DNA of 64,000 bases from Ensifer sesbaniae. GTDB taxonomy: Bacteria; Pseudomonadota; Alphaproteobacteria; Rhizobiales; Rhizobiaceae. The position numbers and the translations under genes are program-made. Position 1 is the first letter of the stretch; the number at the start of each line of letters is the position of its first letter. The stretch covers positions 2,418,001 through 2,482,000 of the forward strand of contig NZ_JABEKU010000001.1 in NCBI RefSeq assembly GCF_013283665.1, read 5' to 3'. This document shows positions 23,603-32,462 of the stretch, piece by piece. The notes under the pieces were generated by a model, which worked only from the letters and a program-made list of their open reading frames with translations, had not been told where the DNA came from and made no database searches.

Positions 23603-24748
23603 ATGGCTCGTTGGTTGCCATCCCTTCTCAGTCGACGGGGATTTCTCGGTGCTGGCCTTGCCGCCACGGCGGGGGCGGCCGTGACGGCCCGCGAGACCCT
23701 CGGCCAACAGCCGATGCCTGCCGGTCATGGCGGCCACGGCGGTTCGCCCGGGCCGGGAACACCGACACGGGCCGCGCCTAATCATGCGGTTTCCCACGGC
23801 GCGATGATTACGGTCGGTGACGTCGACAATGCCCGCAACGGCTTCGATCCGACCGCGATGCTGACCGACTGGTACACGGGCGCGGTGTTGACGCTGCCGG
23901 ACGGCCGCCGACTGCGCAGCTTCGAGCTGACGGCCGAGGAGAAGGAAATCGAGATCGCGCCGGGCGTGATGTTTCCCGCCTGGACCTTCAACGGTCGGGT
24001 CCCCGGCCCGGCGCTTCGGGCCACGGAAGGAGACCGGCTGCGGATCGTCTTCAGGAACTACGGCTCCCATCCACATTCGATGCACTTCCACGGCATCCAT
24101 GCGGCGCGCATGGATGGTGTTCCGGGCGCGGGCGTGATCCAGCCGGGTGAGGAATTCGTCTACGAATTCGACGCCAAGCCGTTCGGCTGCCATCTCTATC
24201 ATTGTCATGCGACGCCGCTCGCCAGGCACATGCACAAGGGCATGTACGGCATGTTCGTGGTCGACCCCGACCCTAACCGTCATCCCGAATTCGTCGACGT
24301 CGCCCGCTCGCGCCTGCTCGGCACGCCTGAGAACGCCGAATGGCAGGAATTGGCGATGGTGATGAACGCCTTCGATACCAATTTCGACGGCGAGAACGAG
24401 TTCTACGCCTGCAACACCGTCGCCCATTGCTTCGCCAAGCAGCCGATCAAGATCGTGCGCCACCGGCCGGTCCGCATCTATCTGATGAACGTGACCGAGT
24501 TCGACCCGATCAACTCCTTCCACCTGCATGGAAACTTCTTCAATTACTTCGATACCGGAACGTCGCTGACGCCGACGCTGAAGACGGTCGATCTCATCAC
24601 CCAGTGCCAGGCGCAACGCGGCATTCTCGAATTCAGCTACGCCGACCAGAACCATGAACCCGGTCTCTACATGTTCCATGCACACCAGTCGGAGTTCACC
24701 GAACTCGGCTGGATGGGCATGTTCGATGTCGTCGAGGCACTGTCATGA
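23603..24748 (+). CDS. Tat-exported multicopper oxidase, 381 aa
   Basis: Begins with a Tat signal ('LSRRGFLGAGLAATAGAAV'). After a His/Gly-rich linker come two cupredoxin domains. Copper ligands: 'HPHSMHFHGIH', 'CHLYHCHATPLARHMHKGM' (type-1 site with Cys, in domain 1), 'FHLHGNFF' and 'FHAHQSEF' (no Cys in the last, so no type-1 site in domain 2). This is the build of short two-domain oxidases. ATG with AAGGAGG. It overlaps the ZIP gene (ATGA) and its promoter bears an MntR box, so a link to manganese is likely. Confidence 0.9.
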   Translation: MARWLPSLLSRRGFLGAGLAATAGAAVTARETLGQQPMPAGHGGHGGSPGPGTPTRAAPNHAVSHGAMITVGDVDNARNGFDPTAMLTDWYTGAVLTLPDGRRLRSFELTAEEKEIEIAPGVMFPAWTFNGRVPGPALRATEGDRLRIVFRNYGSHPHSMHFHGIHAARMDGVPGAGVIQPGEEFVYEFDAKPFGCHLYHCHATPLARHMHKGMYGMFVVDPDPNRHPEFVDVARSRLLGTPENAEWQELAMVMNAFDTNFDGENEFYACNTVAHCFAKQPIKIVRHRPVRIYLMNVTEFDPINSFHLHGNFFNYFDTGTSLTPTLKTVDLITQCQAQRGILEFSYADQNHEPGLYMFHAHQSEFTELGWMGMFDVVEALS

Positions 24749-25947
24749 ACGAACGTGTGACGATCGAAGGCAATCAGGCCGTCGAAACCGGGCCAAGGCG
24801 ACGGAACCTCTTGTGGCTGCTGGCCCCGCTCGCGGTCCTGATCGCCGCTTTCTGGTGGCTTACGGTCGCCAACCCGCTCGCCAGCTTCAACAACGGCGCA
24901 CCGCCGGTCGAGAACCTGACGGTCGAACGCACGATCCTCGATTATGACGGCTTGCGCCTTCTCGTCCGCGGCGGCGGTTCCGAGGCGATGACCATTGCGC
25001 AGGTTCAGGTGGACGCCGCCTACTGGCAGTTCGACCAGACCCCGCCCGGACCGATCGCGCGCGGCAGCTCCGCCTGGGTTTCGGTCCCGTTCCCCTGGGT
25101 GCTTGGGGAGGCGCATAAGGTGACGCTGGTCACCAATACCGGGGCAACCTTCGAGCATGAAGTCCCCGTCGCCGTGCCGACGCCGGTCGCGTCCTCCGAT
25201 ACCCTGACATCGCAGGCCCTGCTCGGTGCCTTTGTCGGCATCGTCCCGATCGTCATCGGCCTGATGTTCTATCCGGCGCTGCGCGGGGCCGGAGCGGCCA
25301 TGATGAGCTTCCTGCTGGCGATGACGATCGGCCTGCTCGGCTTCCTGTTCATCGATACGATCGAGGAGGCGCTCGAGTTTGCCGGGCAGTCCGCCGCCAT
25401 CTTCCAGGGCTCGGCCATGGTCTTCCTCGCCGCCGCCGCGGCGTTCCTGCTGCTGATGGCCATCTCGCGACGCGAGGGTCGGCCGAGCGGTCTTGCGCTC
25501 GCCACCTACATCGCCCTCGGCATCGGGCTGCACAATCTTGGCGAAGGCCTCGCCATCGGCGCTGCTTTCGCCGCCGGCGCCGCCGGCCTCGGAACCTTCC
25601 TCGTGATGGGCTTCACGCTGCACAACATCACCGAAGGCATTGCCATCGCCGCGCCGATCCTGAAGACACGACCGCCGCTCTGGCGGTTCGGCGCGCTGGC
25701 CCTGCTGGCGGGCGGCCCCGCCGTCCTCGGCATGTGGCTGGGCAGCCTCTCCTACGCCCCGCATTGGTCAGCGCTCGCGCTCGCGATCGGCGCCGGCGCA
25801 ATCCTGCAGGTGATCGTCGAGGTGGCCGCAGCGATGGCCCGAAGCCATGAAGGACGCCTGACGGAACTGCTGACGATGCCCGTCATGTCAGGCCTGACCG
25901 CCGGCCTCGCCTTCATGTACACGACCGCGATGCTGGTGAAGATCTAG
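24745..25947 (+). CDS. ZIP-family metal transporter with extracytoplasmic domain, 400 aa
   Basis: One membrane segment near the N-terminus (residues 20-40), then about 110 residues of strand-rich periplasmic domain, then about eight membrane segments. The ZIP signature is clear: 'GIGLHNLGEGLAIGAAF' and 'GFTLHNITEGIAIAAP', the His/Glu pairs that form the metal site. The gene overlaps the oxidase stop. With the MntR box upstream, import of Mn(II) (or Fe) is the best guess. The N-terminal domain is unusual for ZIPs and may dock the oxidase. Confidence 0.85.
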   Translation: MNERVTIEGNQAVETGPRRRNLLWLLAPLAVLIAAFWWLTVANPLASFNNGAPPVENLTVERTILDYDGLRLLVRGGGSEAMTIAQVQVDAAYWQFDQTPPGPIARGSSAWVSVPFPWVLGEAHKVTLVTNTGATFEHEVPVAVPTPVASSDTLTSQALLGAFVGIVPIVIGLMFYPALRGAGAAMMSFLLAMTIGLLGFLFIDTIEEALEFAGQSAAIFQGSAMVFLAAAAAFLLLMAISRREGRPSGLALATYIALGIGLHNLGEGLAIGAAFAAGAAGLGTFLVMGFTLHNITEGIAIAAPILKTRPPLWRFGALALLAGGPAVLGMWLGSLSYAPHWSALALAIGAGAILQVIVEVAAAMARSHEGRLTELLTMPVMSGLTAGLAFMYTTAMLVKI

Positions 25948-26161
25948 CCGACAAACAGGGAAGCCGCGCTGCGCACCCGACGCTGCGCGGCCGAGGCTCA
26001 GCGCCAAACGGATATGGACCAGCTCGTCTGGCGTTGACCAACAATACCAGATGGTGCACTTGCTGGTCTGGATCTTATTTTGAGAGTATCTTTTGTTCCC
26101 TACAGGGTTTGGTCGACCCGTGATTGCGGTCGCCTGCTTGCTTTTCGGGAGGAGCGTGGCG

Positions 26162-26749
26162 ATGGTGCGCTTTACCCGCCTTGCCCTTCTGGCGTTCGGC
26201 TTGGGCAGCCTGCCGGGATTCGTATCGGCTGGGGAACCTTTCGTTCCAAGCTGGATCAAGAACGATCCTACAGCCAATACGGTGGCGATTGAAATTATCG
26301 CCGATTGGAACCAGGTCGAGCGGTTCCGCAGGGGAAATATCCGGACCGACATCATTGACTTCAACGGGTACTGGGGCGGCAATCTTACCATCGTCGTGCC
26401 AGCAGCATGGACGGTGCACATCGAATTCATTAACGGGTCTTCGTCATTCCGGCACAGCCTGATGGTGACCAGGGTGTACGCTCAGTCGGAGATGCCAGTG
26501 AAATTGACGGCTGAGGATGCGATCTGGGGGGCGTACACCGATCCACCACAGGGCATCAAACTCAATGAGCGGAGACAACTCAACTTCGTTGCGAAGCAGG
26601 TCGGGAACTACTTCCTCGCCTGTGCAAGGCAAACGCACCTGATGGACGGACACTGGATTAATTTTGAGGTGAGCGACAGTCTCGAGCAGGCAGTCGCAAT
26701 CGTTGACGAAAGCAAATTTCCGCAGGAGCAGCCGCCAGGGCGTCCGTAA
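26162..26749 (+). CDS. Secreted sulfocyanin-like cupredoxin, 195 aa
   Basis: Signal peptide at residues 1-23 ('LALLAFGLGSLPGFVSA'). The rest is one cupredoxin domain: 'IEFINGSSSFRHSLMV' gives the first copper His, and 'YFLACARQTHLMDGHWINFEV' supplies Cys, His and Met in the order of a type-1 site. Start chosen at 26162 with GGAGGAG upstream, since it directly yields the signal peptide. It follows the oxidase-transporter operon by about 200 bases and may pass electrons to or from the oxidase; that is inference. Confidence 0.8.
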   Translation: MVRFTRLALLAFGLGSLPGFVSAGEPFVPSWIKNDPTANTVAIEIIADWNQVERFRRGNIRTDIIDFNGYWGGNLTIVVPAAWTVHIEFINGSSSFRHSLMVTRVYAQSEMPVKLTAEDAIWGAYTDPPQGIKLNERRQLNFVAKQVGNYFLACARQTHLMDGHWINFEVSDSLEQAVAIVDESKFPQEQPPGRP

Positions 26750-27215
26750 GGTCAGCAGACCGCTCTCCTGTGGCTACCGTTTTCGGCCCAGGTGGACACT
26801 TGACACAGCGGGGACCGCTTTGGGGCCAGCACCGGCAATCCGGAGGTTGTCGGCGAGCGGCGGCTTTGGGTCGGATCGTGAACTTCGCGGTCTCCGGTTC
26901 CGCGTTGGGCGCAAGCATGCCACCTTCCCAGCCCTTTGCCTTGTCCGCTTTCGAGATACCGCTTGGGTGGGCTTCGTGACCGGAAAGAAGGCGCAAACTC
27001 GTCCTTAAAAACCCGGGCCTCTATGGCCGCTTCGGGCCGAAAGCCGTCGAAACAACCACCGCTGACGCCGTCAGCCGAATTGAAATTGAAATCCTCCTGC
27101 AGAAAGTCCCAGGCACTGGAAATCCCACGCGAACTCACGCTAATATAACATCACCGAACAAGCTTCGGAATTTGGAATTATACTACTGCAAATCTTGAAA
27201 TACTTCGGAGAAGTC
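26750..27215. other. Gene-free stretch
   Basis: About 465 bases with only short frames lacking ribosome sites on both strands. Composition is mixed, with a lower-GC right end that probably holds the promoter of the hydrolase at 27216. It may contain the remains of a mobile element, but none could be identified. Confidence 0.4.
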
Positions 27216-28166
27216 GTGCTCATCTACGCGGACGAAAACCTCGAGGTCATCCATCGCCCGGGCGCCTCGCCTTACCTTCTGATCACCTTCAACGAAATGG
27301 AGATCCAGGCAAACGGCAGCCGCTACTGGGGCCAGCGCTTTTGCGAGAAGGCGGATATCGCCGCCCTCGGCTTCATCAGCTGCCGTCCCAACTGGTTCCC
27401 GGCCGCAAGCGTGGTCAAGGCGGTCGAGGTCGCGGCACCGATCCTGCGCGCGGCGCCTGAGCGCATCCTCTACGGCCATTCCCAGGGCGGTTATGCCGCC
27501 CTTCGCTACCGCCGGCGCTTCAATGCCACCACGGCCATCGCCTTCTGCCCGCAGGTCTCGATCAATCCCAAGGCCGTTCCCTACGACAACCGCTTTCTCA
27601 GGCATTTCTCGCCCGACCTGCACGCCAACATGGGCATCGCCCCCGATCATGCCGCCGGCCGCGCCTATCTCTTCTACGATCCGTTCCACGCGATCGATCG
27701 CCGGCATGCCGAGCGCATAGCGCAACTGCAGGCGGAAACGCAGCTCGTCCCGGTGCATATGACCGGTCACGGCACCGTCAGGGCCTTCACCGGAACCGAG
27801 CGCGCGCTGGCGCTGATCAATGCCTGTCGTGCCCATGACCTTGCCGCGCTGCGCTCCCTGGCCCGCTCCGCGCGGATCGAAGCGCCGATGCGCCCCTACC
27901 AGAACGCCGTCGCCGCCATGGCCCGCCACCCGGCCTGGGCTGACGCCCTTCACGCCCGCTTCGGCGATCGCTTCGCCCCGGTGGAACGGGTCAACTTCCT
28001 CTACCACCGCGCCAACCGCCACATCGGCGACGGCAATCTGATGACGGCGCGCGCCATGCTGACGGACGCACTGTCGCTGCGGCCCGACAACCCCGCCGTC
28101 AAGCATCGCCTGAAAGACCTCGACGCCCGCATCGCCCGCGAAGAAAAGCTGGCGAACGCTTCCTGA
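27216..28166 (+). CDS. Alpha/beta hydrolase-like protein, 316 aa
   Basis: Has a nucleophile elbow 'ILYGHSQGGYAALRY' in a Rossmann-like hydrolase core, preceded by 'YLLITFNEMEI' and 'CRPNWFP'. A later His in 'HMTGHGTVRAF' may complete the triad. The last 100 residues are helical and TPR-like ('LMTARAMLTDALSLRPDNPAVKHRL'). I chose the GTG at 27216 with GGAG 5 bases upstream; a TTG 21 bases earlier has none. Related proteins are found near polysaccharide genes; substrate unknown. Confidence 0.75.
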   Translation: MLIYADENLEVIHRPGASPYLLITFNEMEIQANGSRYWGQRFCEKADIAALGFISCRPNWFPAASVVKAVEVAAPILRAAPERILYGHSQGGYAALRYRRRFNATTAIAFCPQVSINPKAVPYDNRFLRHFSPDLHANMGIAPDHAAGRAYLFYDPFHAIDRRHAERIAQLQAETQLVPVHMTGHGTVRAFTGTERALALINACRAHDLAALRSLARSARIEAPMRPYQNAVAAMARHPAWADALHARFGDRFAPVERVNFLYHRANRHIGDGNLMTARAMLTDALSLRPDNPAVKHRLKDLDARIAREEKLANAS

Positions 28167-28358
28167 GGCGGCGGTCGATCATGCTATTAACGGAAATTTC
28201 TTTTTAATTCAGATGTGTAAGCCGCGTTTGGTGGTCTTTGCCATCTAATGCCGCAAATTCCTGCCTCTCCGGTCCTCTTATCGCCCCCTGTTCATGGAAC
28301 CATGCCGCAGCGCCTTCTTCAAACTGCAGCCAACCGCTACAGTGAAAGGATGTTTGCG

Positions 28359-28823
28359 ATGAACAGCATGGACACGAAAGAATTCATCCTCGCCGGCGTC
28401 GTCATGAAGCGCCTGCTCGCCGGCAGCCAGACCAACGGCCAGTTCTGCCTCTTTGAAAATGTCAGCGGGGGCGATACCAGGACACCGATCCACGTACATG
28501 AGGGCGACGATGAAACCCTCTACATGCTCGAGGGCGAAATGACGGCGGTGATCGACGGCACCCCGCACCGGCTGACCGCTGGCCAGAGCATCTTTCTCAT
28601 GCGCGGGGTGCCGCACCAGCTGATCAATATCAGCCGACGGCCGGCGCGCTATATTCTGATCGGCACGCCGGCCATCTTCGACCGGTTTCTGGAAGAGGCC
28701 GGCCGCGAACGCCGGCCAGGCGAAGCGGCCGAACCGCCGACATCCGAGGAGCTTGACCGACTGCGCACGGCGTCGCCGAAATTCGGCATCACCCTGTTGT
28801 CCGCCTTTCCGGCCAAGGATTGA
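28359..28823 (+). CDS. Cupin-domain protein, 154 aa
   Basis: Single cupin barrel of the quercetinase type. Metal motif 1 is 'TPIHVHEGDDETLYMLEGEM', motif 2 is 'GVPHQLIN'. The C-terminal 30 residues are helical and charged. Start at the ATG 28359 (AAAGGA upstream at 9 bases). Stand-alone gene; substrate unknown. Confidence 0.8.
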   Translation: MNSMDTKEFILAGVVMKRLLAGSQTNGQFCLFENVSGGDTRTPIHVHEGDDETLYMLEGEMTAVIDGTPHRLTAGQSIFLMRGVPHQLINISRRPARYILIGTPAIFDRFLEEAGRERRPGEAAEPPTSEELDRLRTASPKFGITLLSAFPAKD

Positions 28824-29012
28824 CCCCGCGGTCCGTCGCCGGCGAAGGCAATTTCTGGTGGGAGGCCGGGCGATGCGCCGGTCTCGCCGGCGGGCAGGAA
28901 GCCTTGGTTTTGGTAACAACGAGCATCGCGGTGGTCCGAGGAAAAGCCCACGCCACGCCGATATCGGCCGTTCGATTTTCGGGTTATCATCGCCCGAATG
29001 GAGCCAGACCTA

Positions 29013-29112
29013 CTGCATGTCCCCCTAAATCGACCTCGATTTGAGGACGTGCCGAAAATCAAAGCTCTACAGCGGCCTTTGCGCGTCTGACAGGGCGCGC
29101 GGCGCTGGAGGT
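29013..29112. repeat. Palindromic mosaic repeat, type 2, copy A
   Basis: Starts CTGCATGTCC, has the inverted pair AAATCG-ACCT-CGATTT, and ends with CTACAGCGGCC ... GCGCGCGGCGCTG. A better preserved copy lies at 39600-39703. Confidence 0.75.
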
Positions 29113-29146
29113 GCTGTCGTCGAAGACATTTCAGGAGCGACCGACC

Positions 29147-29617
29147 ATGACCCGCGATCAGATGATTGCCCACCTGCGCGCCGCCGATGACGTCGCGCGC
29201 GCGGCAGCTGAGCACGGCCATCATCCTTTCGGCGCGGTCCTCGTCGGCCCCGACGACCGCATCCTGATGCGCCAGGGCAATATCGACACCGTGCATCACG
29301 CCGAGACCGAGCTCGCCCGACGCGCCGCGGCCGCCTATCCGGCGAAATTCCTCTGGTCCTGCACGCTGGTTTCGACCGGCGAGCCCTGTGCCATGTGCAC
29401 CGGCACGCTCTATTGGGCCAATATCGGTCGCCTGGTCTATGGCTTCGAGGAGGAAAAGCTGCTGGCCGAGACCGGCGACCACCCCGAGAACCCGACCATG
29501 AACCTTTCATCGCGCACGGTGCTTGCCTCCGGCCAGAAGCCGATCGAAGTCGTCGGCCCCTTCCCCGAGATCGAGGACGAACTGCTCAGCCCGCATCGGA
29601 CTTTCTGGCGGCGCTGA
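29147..29617 (+). CDS. Nucleoside/CMP-type deaminase, 156 aa
   Basis: Cytidine deaminase-like fold. Zinc site: 'DTVHHAETELARRA' (HAE with catalytic Glu) and 'STGEPCAMCTGTLYWANIGRLVYG' (PCxxC). Length and the C-terminal 'NLSSRTVLASGQKPIEVVGP' fit the guanine/nucleoside deaminase group. ATG with AGGAG 9 bases upstream. Monocistronic. Confidence 0.85.
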   Translation: MTRDQMIAHLRAADDVARAAAEHGHHPFGAVLVGPDDRILMRQGNIDTVHHAETELARRAAAAYPAKFLWSCTLVSTGEPCAMCTGTLYWANIGRLVYGFEEEKLLAETGDHPENPTMNLSSRTVLASGQKPIEVVGPFPEIEDELLSPHRTFWRR

Positions 29618-29842
29618 CGCGCCCCTTCCGCTCGCCATGCGAAGGCCGGGAGCCCCCGCGGAAACCCCCGCACCTTACCGGACGAGCAAAAGTGCTGTAG
29701 TCCCTTGAATTGCCGCATGTTTTGTCCGTTCGTCGGCTCCGACCAAAGGACAGACAGGCAGTCGTTGCCGGGCTACCCTGCATCGAGGGCCGAGGGCGTA
29801 CCGGCAGCCGCCCCGTGTCCGGCTTGCGGGCCGATCCGTACC

Positions 29843-30448
29843 TCACGCCCCCTCCTTCTCCCGCGACAGCCCCAGGTGCCAGTGCAGCTCGGTCAGCCCG
29901 CGCTTCAGCCAGGCAAGCTGCGGCTCGGGCATGGTGCGCAGCATCTCGTAATCCATGATGCAGACGTTGAAGACCGTCGTCTTCACCTGCGGTCCGTCCT
30001 TGAGTTTCAGCAGCACACCTTCCAGTTCCATCATCCGGTTCGCCGCCTGGCGGGCGCTCCTGGCGCGCTCGGCGCTGGTCTCGCCGGCAAAGCCCTTGAC
30101 GCTGAAGAGCGACTGCGCCCTGACACTCGGAAAGGGAATGCCGGTGAGGCTGTAATAGCGCGCCATCTGCCGGGCGTACTCGTCGCCGGCCTCGCGCTCA
30201 TGCGCCGTCAGCTTGCCGTCGAGGAACATGCGGCCGAGCGTGTAGCCGGCAAAGGGGCTTGCCGCGTCGACGTCGCGCCTGCCGGAAAAATGCAGGCGCC
30301 TGCGCGCGTCGAGCGCCACCGCGCGCGCCTCCCGCTCGGTCTCGCCGTGCTTGATCTGCCCGCCGGGATAGCGCGCCACACCGGCCTTGCGTGGCCGGCC
30401 CGCCCGGCTGGCGCGCTTGATGCGGATGCGTTCTGCCTTGGATGTCAT
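29843..30448 (-). CDS. Phage-type early protein, 201 aa, unknown function
   Basis: Last gene of the leftward early operon. Very basic N-terminus ('AERIRIKRASRAGRPRKAGVARYPGGQIKH') that may bind nucleic acid, then long helices ('ARQMARYYSLTGIPFPSVRAQSLF' and 'ARSARQAANRMMELEGVLL'). Proteins of this build recur next to DnaA-like proteins in rhizobial prophages. ATG at 30446-30448 with GAGGAAA upstream. Might be a late-gene activator, but no motif proves it. Confidence 0.7.
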   Translation of the reverse strand: MTSKAERIRIKRASRAGRPRKAGVARYPGGQIKHGETEREARAVALDARRRLHFSGRRDVDAASPFAGYTLGRMFLDGKLTAHEREAGDEYARQMARYYSLTGIPFPSVRAQSLFSVKGFAGETSAERARSARQAANRMMELEGVLLKLKDGPQVKTTVFNVCIMDYEMLRTMPEPQLAWLKRGLTELHWHLGLSREKEGA

Positions 30449-30525
30449 CGTGTCGTTTCCTCGTTTCATTCGCTCATCATGGCCGCCGGCCGGCATCGCC
30501 CGGCCCGGCGTGGATGCAGGATCGG

Positions 30526-31242
30526 TTAAGAATTGGAAGGTTGCCGCTGGCGACTGGCGCCGCGCCTGGTGACCGCATGCAGCACCGACGTATGGTCGCG
30601 GCGGAAGATGCGCCCGAGCGCCGGCAGCGACAGGTCCTTGCGCTCCTCGTAGACGGCCGCCATGCAGCGATGGCGCGGCTCGACCAGGCGCCGCTCGCGG
30701 CCGACGCCGATGATCTCCTCCCAGGTGACGCCGGGATAGGCGCCGAGCACGTCCTTGATGATCTCCCGCACCGGCCGCCGGCCGAAGAGATCGCCGCCCG
30801 CCGCATCCGCCGCCCCGCAGATCACCCGCGCCTGCGAGAGAAGCCGCGCCTCCGCGTCGGCAAGCGCCAGTTCCAGCTCCGCGATCCGCCGCGCCTGCGC
30901 CCGCACCTGAACCGCGACGATGCCGGCGAGATCCTCCAGGCTCGCGACGGGTGCCGCCTCCCCGTCGCCGGCCGCGGCCGTCCCGGTCAAACCCGTGGCC
31001 TGCGCGTCGCCCGGCCCCGCCGCCCCGTCTCCGGTCGTGTCGTCCGCCGACGTCCTACGCCTTCCGAGAGCGCCGGCGCCGGGCTCCTCTCCACCGCGCC
31101 GCCGGCGCGCCCTGCCGGCGGCAGCGGCACCGCCGGCGACACCATCCGCCCCGAGCACCGCCCTTACCGTCGCCGCACCATTGCCCGCGGCCCAACCGGC
31201 GGCCACCTCACCCGTTGCCAATTCCGCTGCCTCAGGCTGCAT
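30526..31242 (-). CDS. Phage protein with a stand-alone DnaA domain IV, 238 aa
   Basis: The C-terminal 95 residues are a DnaA domain IV helix-turn-helix: 'YPGVTWEEIIGVGRERRLVEPRHRCMAAVYEER' and 'SLPALGRIFRRDHTSVLHAV', which in DnaA contacts the DnaA box. The AAA+ ATPase is absent. The N-terminal half is Ala/Gly-rich and likely disordered, with a short coiled coil around residues 125-155. ATG with AGGGAG upstream; overlaps the preceding gene by 11 bases. Probably binds a phage origin or promoter. Confidence 0.85.
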   Translation of the reverse strand: MQPEAAELATGEVAAGWAAGNGAATVRAVLGADGVAGGAAAAGRARRRRGGEEPGAGALGRRRTSADDTTGDGAAGPGDAQATGLTGTAAAGDGEAAPVASLEDLAGIVAVQVRAQARRIAELELALADAEARLLSQARVICGAADAAGGDLFGRRPVREIIKDVLGAYPGVTWEEIIGVGRERRLVEPRHRCMAAVYEERKDLSLPALGRIFRRDHTSVLHAVTRRGASRQRQPSNS

Positions 31243-31768
31243 GGTGGATCTCCCTGGTTGCAGGTGTGCTTCCGTTCTGGCTGGCGGCCTTGGCTGCTGC
31301 ATGGGTCTCGCGAAACGCTTCGAGCCGCGCGCGAACACGGGCGCGGCTCGCCTCGGACCGGCCGCCATTCAGGCTGTCGAGGGCGGCGATCGTCTCGCGC
31401 TTGCGGGCAAGCTCCGCCCGCATGCTCAGCGCCTCCGCCCTTGCCAGTGCCGCCAGCACCGGCGGCTTCGGGATCGTGCCGAGCAGCACGTTGGCGTCGG
31501 CGGCGTAGTCGCCGCGGATCAGCTTCTGCGTCGCAGCCGCCAGCCCACAGCCCGGCACGCCGGCGAGCGCATAGTGGTAGACGGCGAGGATCTTCTTCGG
31601 CTCGATCCCCGGCGGCATGGTCATGCCGGCCGTCTGCATCGCATCGAGGCTGCGCAGCACCATTGCCTCGCCTGCCGGCGCCAGCCGTTCAGTGAGCGCG
31701 GTAATCTCCCGGCTCAAGGTCGAAAGCCGGGCCTCCGCCGGCAAGGTCATCATCTCCGAAAGCGTCAT
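31232..31768 (-). CDS. Phage early protein, 178 aa
   Basis: Helical soluble protein. The middle has 'GIEPKKILAVYHYALAGVPGCGLAAATQKLIRGDY', a pattern that recurs in small proteins next to phage replication initiators; the C-terminus is basic. Starts at an ATG inside the end of the preceding gene and overlaps the DnaA-like gene. Possibly a helicase-loader or replication accessory protein; not proven. Confidence 0.65.
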   Translation of the reverse strand: MTLSEMMTLPAEARLSTLSREITALTERLAPAGEAMVLRSLDAMQTAGMTMPPGIEPKKILAVYHYALAGVPGCGLAAATQKLIRGDYAADANVLLGTIPKPPVLAALARAEALSMRAELARKRETIAALDSLNGGRSEASRARVRARLEAFRETHAAAKAASQNGSTPATREIHHAA

Positions 31769-32462
31769 TGTCTCGGTTTCCTTTGAGTTCGTTTTCAATG
31801 GCTTGCCTGCATTCCCGCTGGTGGCGGGCAAAGGCGGTCTCGTGCGGCGGCGCCTGCTGGCGAGAGCCGCGCCGCGGCGGCCCGGTATCCCCGGCCGGGT
31901 TCCGCGCACCCGGCGGGCCCGAGGCGCGGGGCGGAAGCGCCGGCCGGCCGGCATTGCGCATCCAGTTCCGCCACGTCGCCGCCCAATCGAGCTTGGTGGC
32001 ATTGCGGCCGGCTTTGGCGGTCCAGTAGTCGCGAAACTTGTCGAATTCGATCGCCACCTCGGCCGATCCGAACCCCAGCCCGGCGGCGAAGTCCCAGTCG
32101 GGCTCGAAGGTCGCGGGCAGTCGGCTGGCCCTGCGCTGGCCCTGCGGGGCCCGCAGCGCATCGGCTTCCTGCCGGTGAAGGCGGAGCTGATCGCCGCCGC
32201 CTTCCGGAGTCGTGTCGGGAGAGTTAATTTCTTTAGGGGGTGCGGGGGAGCTTTCTTTATCAGAGAGGGGGGCGGCACCGGTCGCCGTGACATCGCGTGA
32301 CGTCACGCGCGCCCGATGACGCTGCTGCCGCTCGCGATCGCTTGCCCGGCGCCGCTCGATCTCCGACTGCTGTGCGGCCTCGGCGGCGCGCACGGCGCCA
32401 AGGATCATCTCCGGCGATGCGCCGGACTGGACCAGGGCTTCGACGATCGCGGTGATGCGCAT
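31689..32462 (-). CDS. Phage replication initiator-like protein, 257 aa
   Basis: First gene of the early operon. N-terminal 60 residues: helix 'ITAIVEALVQSGASPEMILGAVRAAEAAQ' and a basic coiled coil 'IERRRASDRERQQRHRAR'. The C-terminal half has 'FDKFRDYWTAKAGRNATKLDWAATWRNWMRNAGR', the usual end of phage O-type replication proteins. ATG with GGGGAG upstream. Its 3' end overlaps the next gene by 80 bases, which is unusually long and could mean the stop is misplaced by a frameshift. Confidence 0.75.
   Translation of the reverse strand: MRITAIVEALVQSGASPEMILGAVRAAEAAQQSEIERRRASDRERQQRHRARVTSRDVTATGAAPLSDKESSPAPPKEINSPDTTPEGGGDQLRLHRQEADALRAPQGQRRASRLPATFEPDWDFAAGLGFGSAEVAIEFDKFRDYWTAKAGRNATKLDWAATWRNWMRNAGRPALPPRASGPPGARNPAGDTGPPRRGSRQQAPPHETAFARHQRECRQAIENELKGNRDNDAFGDDDLAGGGPAFDLEPGDYRAH

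Noticed and set aside
23585-24685. A 366-codon minus-strand frame
   Set aside because: Shadow of the multicopper oxidase, whose copper motifs are unmistakable.
26750-27182. A degraded insertion sequence
   Set aside because: No transposase-like protein piece or terminal inverted repeats could be recognised.
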